Position numbers and translations under genes: made by a program. DNA of 64,000 bases from Fodinicola feengrottensis (GTDB lineage: Bacteria > Actinomycetota > Actinomycetes > Mycobacteriales > HKI-0501): contig NZ_WOTO01000006.1 of the NCBI RefSeq assembly GCF_010993775.1, positions 1 through 64,000 on the forward strand. Direction: 5' to 3'. How positions within the stretch are numbered: position 1 is the first letter of the stretch; every line of letters starts with the position of its first letter. Below are positions 59,993-64,000 of the stretch, in pieces. The notes under the pieces were generated by a model, which searched no databases, had not been told where the DNA came from, and saw only the letters and a program-made list of their open reading frames with translations.

Positions 59993-60596
59993 TTACTGAC
60001 CGTTCGACTCGATGACCCCGGACTTGAAGGTCCCGGAGTCATCGACGGCGGCGAGGATCGTTTCCTTCTGTTTGCCGGCAGTGAACTGCACGCCCATCTC
60101 GGTGGGCGAGAGCCGGGTGACGCTCACCTGGTAGCCGTCCGCCGGCTCGGTGCCGATCACGTCCAGGGATCCCTTGCTGTATCTGAAAGTCGCCGAGCCA
60201 TGCTGCGCGGTCACCTGCTGTGTACGCACCACCGGCGGTGGCGGGCTGGGCCGGGTGGAGGGCGGTGGCTGGTGTCCCGATCCTGCTGGCGGCTGCGGAC
60301 CGCCGGGCGTGCCGTGCCGCCGGCCGCCGGGCTGCCCGGGCCACCGGCGACCGGAGAGCCCGGATGGCTGGGATCGGGCGTGCCACTGCCAACGCCACTG
60401 GGGTCGAGCCGGCCAGTGTCGGCGCCAGCGGCGGACGACTGTGTCCCGGTCGGTTGGGGCGCAGGTTTGGTGTCCGCGACCGCGACCTGGGTCGTCCCTA
60501 AAAGCTGTGGCAGGCCGTACCGTACCAGATACCGACATTCACCAGAATGCCAACAAGAACAACACCGATCAGGGCCAACCGCCGACTGCCGCTCAC
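59993..60596 (-). CDS. Membrane-anchored protein with Pro-rich linker, unknown (frame broken twice)
   Basis: About 197 residues. A signal-anchor helix (LALIGVVLVGILVNVGIWYG) is followed by a long Pro/Gly/Ser/Thr linker and a C-terminal domain (VTAQHGSATFRYSKGSLDVI, MGVQFTAGKQKETILAAVDD) that faces outside. The stop abuts the adenosyltransferase stop. Two exact five-base tandem duplications break the frame, at 60308-60317 and 60515-60524. Start GTG 60596 is chosen as the first start before the helix. Confidence 0.68.
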
Positions 60597-60700
60597 GCCC
60601 CGGGACCCTACTCGAGCCGGCGATCGCCACCAAACCCCACCTATTGTCGCAATCGACGGTAATGGCGCGATGACGACAAGTGATGCCTCCGGCCTTGTTA

Positions 60701-60726
60701 TGTGGTGCTTTTTGCGAAAAACCACA
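60701..60726. terminator. AT-rich hairpin
   Basis: TGTGG and a T5 run pair with an A5 run and CCACA around GCG, with a small bulge. It lies in the 247-bp gap between divergent genes, so it may end a transcript or act as a regulatory stem. Confidence 0.5.
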
Positions 60727-60843
60727 TCTTTAGGGGCTTTTGGACTTCGAGCTTAGGGGACTTTGGCCCTACGGGTACGACTTTGTGGCTCGATCAACGA
60801 GAAAGGGCCGCCGCGTCACCGTTGCCGGGGTGACCCTGACGGC

Positions 60844-61302
60844 ATGCAGGACCGAACCAGGAACATTCTCATCGTGGTGATCGCGGCCGTTGTCGGGATC
60901 GTGCTGCTGTGCTGTGGCGGCGGCTTTTTCGTTTCGATGATGGGGAACAAGCCGGTGGCTCCGGCGGCGAGCGCCATCCCGAAGCCGTCGCCATCAAAGC
61001 CCCCGTCGCCGTCCGCGTCGTCCCCTTCGCCCGTCCGGCCTCTCCCTCCCTCCCACCACCACCACCACCTCCGCCAGCACCGGTGCCGGCTCGGTCGCTC
61101 GCCCCGCCGGCCGCCGGCGCTGGCACCACCTCGGGGAGACGGCGGCGGCTCGAGTACGACCGGAGATTCCGGCGAATCCTCGGTGTATTACCAGAACTGC
61201 ACGGCCGTACGCGCCGCCGGCAAGGCGCCGCTCTATCGCGGCCAGCCCGGCTATCGCTCGGCCCTGGACCGCGACCACGACGGCATCGCCTGCGAAACCT
61301 GA
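60844..61302 (+). CDS. Excalibur-domain secreted/anchored protein
   Basis: A 152-residue protein with an N-terminal membrane helix (NILIVVIAAVVGIVLLCCGG), a Pro/Ser-rich linker and a C-terminal Excalibur calcium-binding domain (YYQNCTAVRAAGKAPLYRGQ, then DRDHDGIACE). In the linker, residues about 68-95 read as a His-rich and then Arg-rich stretch; the neighbouring frame gives a smoother Pro-rich linker, so two compensating indels are likely there. Function is unknown, probably at the cell wall. Confidence 0.83.
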   Translation: MQDRTRNILIVVIAAVVGIVLLCCGGGFFVSMMGNKPVAPAASAIPKPSPSKPPSPSASSPSPVRPLPPSHHHHHLRQHRCRLGRSPRRPPALAPPRGDGGGSSTTGDSGESSVYYQNCTAVRAAGKAPLYRGQPGYRSALDRDHDGIACET

Positions 61303-61367
61303 CCGACGAGGTCGGCCACGCGCGTTAAGGTGGGGGGAAGTTGTCCCGCCCAGGAAGGGAAGACGCG

Positions 61368-61754
61368 ATGGCCGTGCAGTTGAACCACACGATCGTCTGG
61401 GCGCATGACAAGAAGGCGTCGGCGCGGTTCATGGCGGAGATCCTTGGCCTGCCAGCGCCGGAGGCTTTCGGGCCCTTCATGATGGTCCAACCGGCGAATG
61501 ACGTGACGCTGGATTTTCTGGACACCGACGGGGAAGTTCGTGGCCAGCACTATGCGTTTTTGGTGAGTGAGACGGAGTTCGACGAGATCTTCGGCCGGAT
61601 CACCGCGCGCGGGTTGGACTACTGGGCCGATCCGGGGCACGGCACGCCCGGCGAGATCAACACCAGAGACGGCGGCCGCGGCGTCTATTGGGACGACCCG
61701 AACGGCCACAGCCTGGAGATCCTGACCCGAGCGTACGGCAGCGGTCCGGCTTAG
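61368..61754 (+). CDS. VOC-family (glyoxalase-like) protein
   Basis: A 128-residue protein with two beta-alpha-beta-beta-beta units. Likely metal ligands are the His in LNHTIVWAHD, the His in GQHYAFLV and the Glu in GHSLEILTR. The frame is intact. VOC members include dioxygenases and resistance proteins; no specific substrate can be assigned. Confidence 0.87.
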   Translation: MAVQLNHTIVWAHDKKASARFMAEILGLPAPEAFGPFMMVQPANDVTLDFLDTDGEVRGQHYAFLVSETEFDEIFGRITARGLDYWADPGHGTPGEINTRDGGRGVYWDDPNGHSLEILTRAYGSGPA

Positions 61755-61818
61755 GAGCGAGTGCCAGTTCGCTCTGGCGCGGGAGGCGCCGAGCGACCGC
61801 GCGGCCGCATACTGCGGT

Positions 61819-62938
61819 GTGACCGAGAGACTGAGCCGATGGCTGCGGGGGATTCCGCCGGTCGCGGTGGATGCCGCGTTGGTGGTGATCGCGTTCGTCG
61901 CCACCGCCGTCCCGGTCGCCGGCTGGCCTACCTGGTGGTCGGTGGGGCTGGCCGTGCTGGCGTCCGTGCCGTTGTTCTGGCGACGCCGGTTCCCGATCCG
62001 GACCGGCGCGGTGGTCGGCTGGGCGATTATCGCGCAGGCGCTGGCGAATGTGCCGCCGCTGCTGCCGGTCGGCGGGCTGGTGAGCCTCTACACGGTGGCC
62101 GCGTTGAGCCGGCCGCGGGTGCGCTGGTGGGGCGTGGTGGCGACGATCATCGGCATCGCGGTTTCGGTTGTCGTGCCCGGCGAGGACCTGAGCGTGGCGC
62201 GCTACCTCGGCGTCGCGTACGTGGCCGCTTACGCGCTGGGCATCAGCGCGCGGGCCCACGCGGCCCAGGCCGCGGTGCTGCGCGAGCGGACCGCCCGGCT
62301 CCAGGAGGAACAGGCCGCCGCGGTGATCCGCGAGCGGACCCGGATCGCCCGCGACATTCACGACATTGTCACGAATTCCGTCGGGATCATGGTGGTGCAG
62401 GCCGAGGCGGGGCCGTTGGCCGTACGAGCCGACCCTGACCGGGCTGAGGCGGTCTTCGACGCGATCGCGGACACCGGTCGGGCCGCGGTCGGGCAGCTGC
62501 GTCGCGCGCTCGGGGCGCTCCTCCGATCGGCGGATGAGCCGGCCGCCCGGCAGCCGCAGCCGGGCATCGATGCGCTGGCTGGCCTGATCGAGCAGACTCG
62601 GCGGATTGGCCTGGACGTGTCGGTCGAGGTCGTGGGGGAGGCGCGCAAGGTGCCCGCCGATGTCGATCTCGCCGCGTACCGAGTCGTCCAAGAAGCCCTG
62701 ACAAACGTGGTCAGGCACGCTCGCGCCAGCCGTGTTGAGGTGTGTTTGTGCTGGTCAGTGGAGGTTCTGCTGGTCGAAGTGCGAGACGATGGGCAGGGCG
62801 GCACGGCTTCGGCCGGCGGTGGGTACGGGTTGCTGGGCATGCGTGAGCGAGTGCTGGCCTGCGGAGGCACTCTGGAAGCTGGACAGCGGCCGGACTGTGC
62901 CGGTTTTTGCCGTCGCGGCGACGCTGCCCATCAGGTAG
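61819..62938 (+). CDS. NarL-type sensor histidine kinase (frame broken at C-terminus)
   Basis: A kinase of about 372 residues. Four or five N-terminal helices form the sensor; the HisKA_3 box ERTRIARDIHDIVTNSVGIM carries the phosphorylated His. The HATPase motifs are AYRVVQEALTNVVRHA (N box), VRDDGQGG and YGLLGMRERV. A T5 run at 62904-62908 where T4 fits alters only the last residues, whose corrected ending is AGFAVAATLPIR. Start GTG 61819. The regulator gene begins 9 bp later. Confidence 0.92.
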
Positions 62939-62947
62939 GACTTGCTC

Positions 62948-63600
62948 GTGCTTCGCGTACTCGTCGTCGACGACCAGGACCTCTTCCGAGGCGGCTTCAG
63001 CATGATCCTCAACGCCCAGCCTGATCTCACCGTGGTGGGTGAGGCCAGCGATGGCGCCGAGGCCGTCCGCGTTGCTCTGGAGGTCCGCCCTGATGTCGTC
63101 CTTATGGACGTACGGATGCCGAATGTCGACGGCGTCGAGGCGACTGCGCAAATCTGCCGGCATACCACCGCGAAGGTGCTCGTGCTGACCATGTTCGACC
63201 TGGACGAGTACGTCTACGACGCCCTTCGGGCCGGCGCCAGCGGCTTCCTGCTCAAGGACATCCGCCGCGATGAGCTGGTCAACGCGGTCCGGGTGGTGGC
63301 CGCCGGCGAGTCGCTGCTGGCGCCGACAGTGACCCGCCGGCTCATCGCCGACCTGGTTCAGCGCGGCCAGCCGGTGCCGCGGTTGACCGCGAAGCTGGCG
63401 CACCTGACCGACCGCGAGTTGGCCACGCTGCGGCTCGTCGCGCAGGGCCTTTCCAACGCCGAGATCGCCACCGAACTGACGGTCAGCGAGCACACCGTCA
63501 AGACGCATGTCAGCAATTGCTGACCAAACTCGACCTTCGCGACCGTGTCCAGGCGGTCGTTTTCGCGTACGAGTCCGGGTTGGTCATCGCTGGCGCCTGA
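62948..63600 (+). CDS. NarL/FixJ-type response regulator (frame broken)
   Basis: A 217-residue partner of the upstream kinase. The receiver domain has VLVVDDQDLFRGG, the phosphoacceptor Asp in VVLMDVRMPN, and the Lys in FLLKDIRR. The LuxR-type helix-turn-helix is LTDRELATLRLVAQGLSNAE and ELTVSEHTVKTHVSN. One T is lost near 63517, just before LLTKLDLRDRVQAV. Start GTG 62948 is preferred to a TTG six bases upstream. Confidence 0.93.
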
Positions 63601-63708
63601 CCGTTTCCCCTCGCAGATTGAGCCGAGGTTCGCTCCTGTCGGCGATCCGGACGGACCGTCCGCCGGGCCACTATCGGCGTCGTGCCGACTACTTTGGGGA
63701 GACCTTTG

Positions 63709-64000
63709 ATGTTCACCTTGACCCGCTGGCGCCGGGCAGCCGCTGCGGCGGCCGGACTGACGTTGGCGGCCGGGTTTTTCACCGCCGGCTGCGGTGCTCC
63801 GGCTGACGCCGATGCGCTCACCGCCGGCCAGCGAAACTGTACGATCACCACGTCGGTCGGCCGGATCGCCGGTGTCACGGCCGGAAACCTTTGCACGTAC
63901 AAGGGAATCCCGTACGCGGCGCCACCCACCGGCGACAATCGTTTCCGGCCACCCCAGCCGGCGGCCCGGTGGAAGGGGACGCTGCGGGCCAGCGACGGCA
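63709..64000 (+). CDS. Carboxylesterase family lipoprotein, 5' part (partial)
   Basis: The first 97 residues of a type B carboxylesterase, cut by the window end. A signal with lipobox FTAGCGAP is followed by the typical N-terminal block VGRIAGVTAG, YKGIPYAAPPTGDNRFRPPQ and AARWKGTLRASD. The catalytic serine would lie beyond the window. It may be the target or neighbour of the two-component system. Confidence 0.88.
   Translation, partial: MFTLTRWRRAAAAAAGLTLAAGFFTAGCGAPADADALTAGQRNCTITTSVGRIAGVTAGNLCTYKGIPYAAPPTGDNRFRPPQPAARWKGTLRASDG

Noticed and set aside
61055..61085. His-rich metal-binding stretch in the Excalibur protein
   Set aside because: The adjacent frame gives a normal Pro-rich linker, so the His run is probably read out of frame.

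Overview
The window reads as chromosomal DNA of a high-GC, Gram-positive filamentous actinomycete. Pointers are an actinobacterial F1Fo-ATP synthase operon with a short epsilon subunit, a MurA with Asp in place of the usual catalytic Cys, NucS/EndoMS mismatch endonuclease, two FilP/Scy-type coiled-coil proteins, IdeR/DtxR-type iron boxes, and a SigG-like ECF sigma factor. GTG and TTG starts and ATGA/TGATG overlaps are common. I cannot name the species. Gene content and order (atp operon, nucS, double 3-hydroxyacyl-CoA dehydrogenase, filP-like genes, mce, thiolase, meaB, B12 mutases, thioredoxin-TPR) recall the conserved core region of Streptomyces and its relatives, so most of this is core genome. 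Small accessory insertions (toxin-antitoxin pairs, Uma2 genes, palindromic repeats) lie in between.

The most important caveat is that about 45 of roughly 70 genes carry one or more frameshifts as written, including atpE, atpF, atpA, atpG, atpD, atpC and murA, which must work in a living cell. The lesions are mostly homopolymer length changes (often A4/T4 to A6/T6) or exact tandem duplications of 4-10 bp. I treat them as probable sequence or assembly errors and give each gene its full span with the lesion position. Protein lengths quoted for such genes are after correcting the frame.

Layout. 1-7.7 kb: atpI-B-E-F-H-A-G-D, a hairpin gap, then atpC. 7.7-9.7 kb: DUF2550 protein and murA. 9.8-12.5 kb: SigG-like sigma factor with a TIGR03086-type partner, and a STAS protein. 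12.6-13.3 kb: VapBC pair. 13.4-15.5 kb: ethylmalonyl-CoA-type mutase. 15.4-18.7 kb: SWEET-like transporter divergent from an Lrp regulator, then an iron-box-controlled PepSY membrane protein operon. 18.8-20.7 kb: second toxin-antitoxin pair and two Uma2 genes. 20.7-24.6 kb: amino-sugar operon (SIS isomerase, ROK kinase, NagA, class II aldolase). 24.7-29.3 kb: enoyl-CoA hydratase, potassium channel/RCK protein, thioesterase, AraC regulator, nucS. 29.3-34.8 kb: double 3-hydroxyacyl-CoA dehydrogenase, aldehyde dehydrogenase, two hydrolases. 34.9-37.6 kb: two FilP-like proteins. 37.8-41.9 kb: ccr, mce, thiolase, meaB. 42-46.7 kb: large FtsX-type permease with two unlike ATPases. 46.8-51.5 kb: iron-siderophore lipoprotein and a sugar ABC transporter. 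51.7-57.5 kb: small enzymes, MarR regulator, methyltransferase, isobutyryl-CoA mutase large subunit, slipin. 57.5-64 kb: DUF5994 protein, thioredoxin-TPR protein, PduO-type cobalamin adenosyltransferase, membrane-anchored proteins, a NarL-type two-component system and the start of a carboxylesterase.

The common metabolic theme is B12-dependent acyl-CoA chemistry. Thiolase, 3-hydroxyacyl-CoA dehydrogenase, crotonyl-CoA carboxylase/reductase, epimerase, a mutase with a fused B12 domain, the MeaB chaperone, IcmA and the adenosyltransferase that makes the cofactor are all in one window, which covers much of the ethylmalonyl-CoA route plus isobutyryl/butyryl-CoA interconversion. I did not find a clearly new multi-gene system. 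The best leads are the paired palindromic repeat found in two intergenic regions, the asymmetric ATPase pair of the FtsX-type exporter, the long 29-bp-arm inverted repeat at 31.2 kb, and the double-length SWEET protein.
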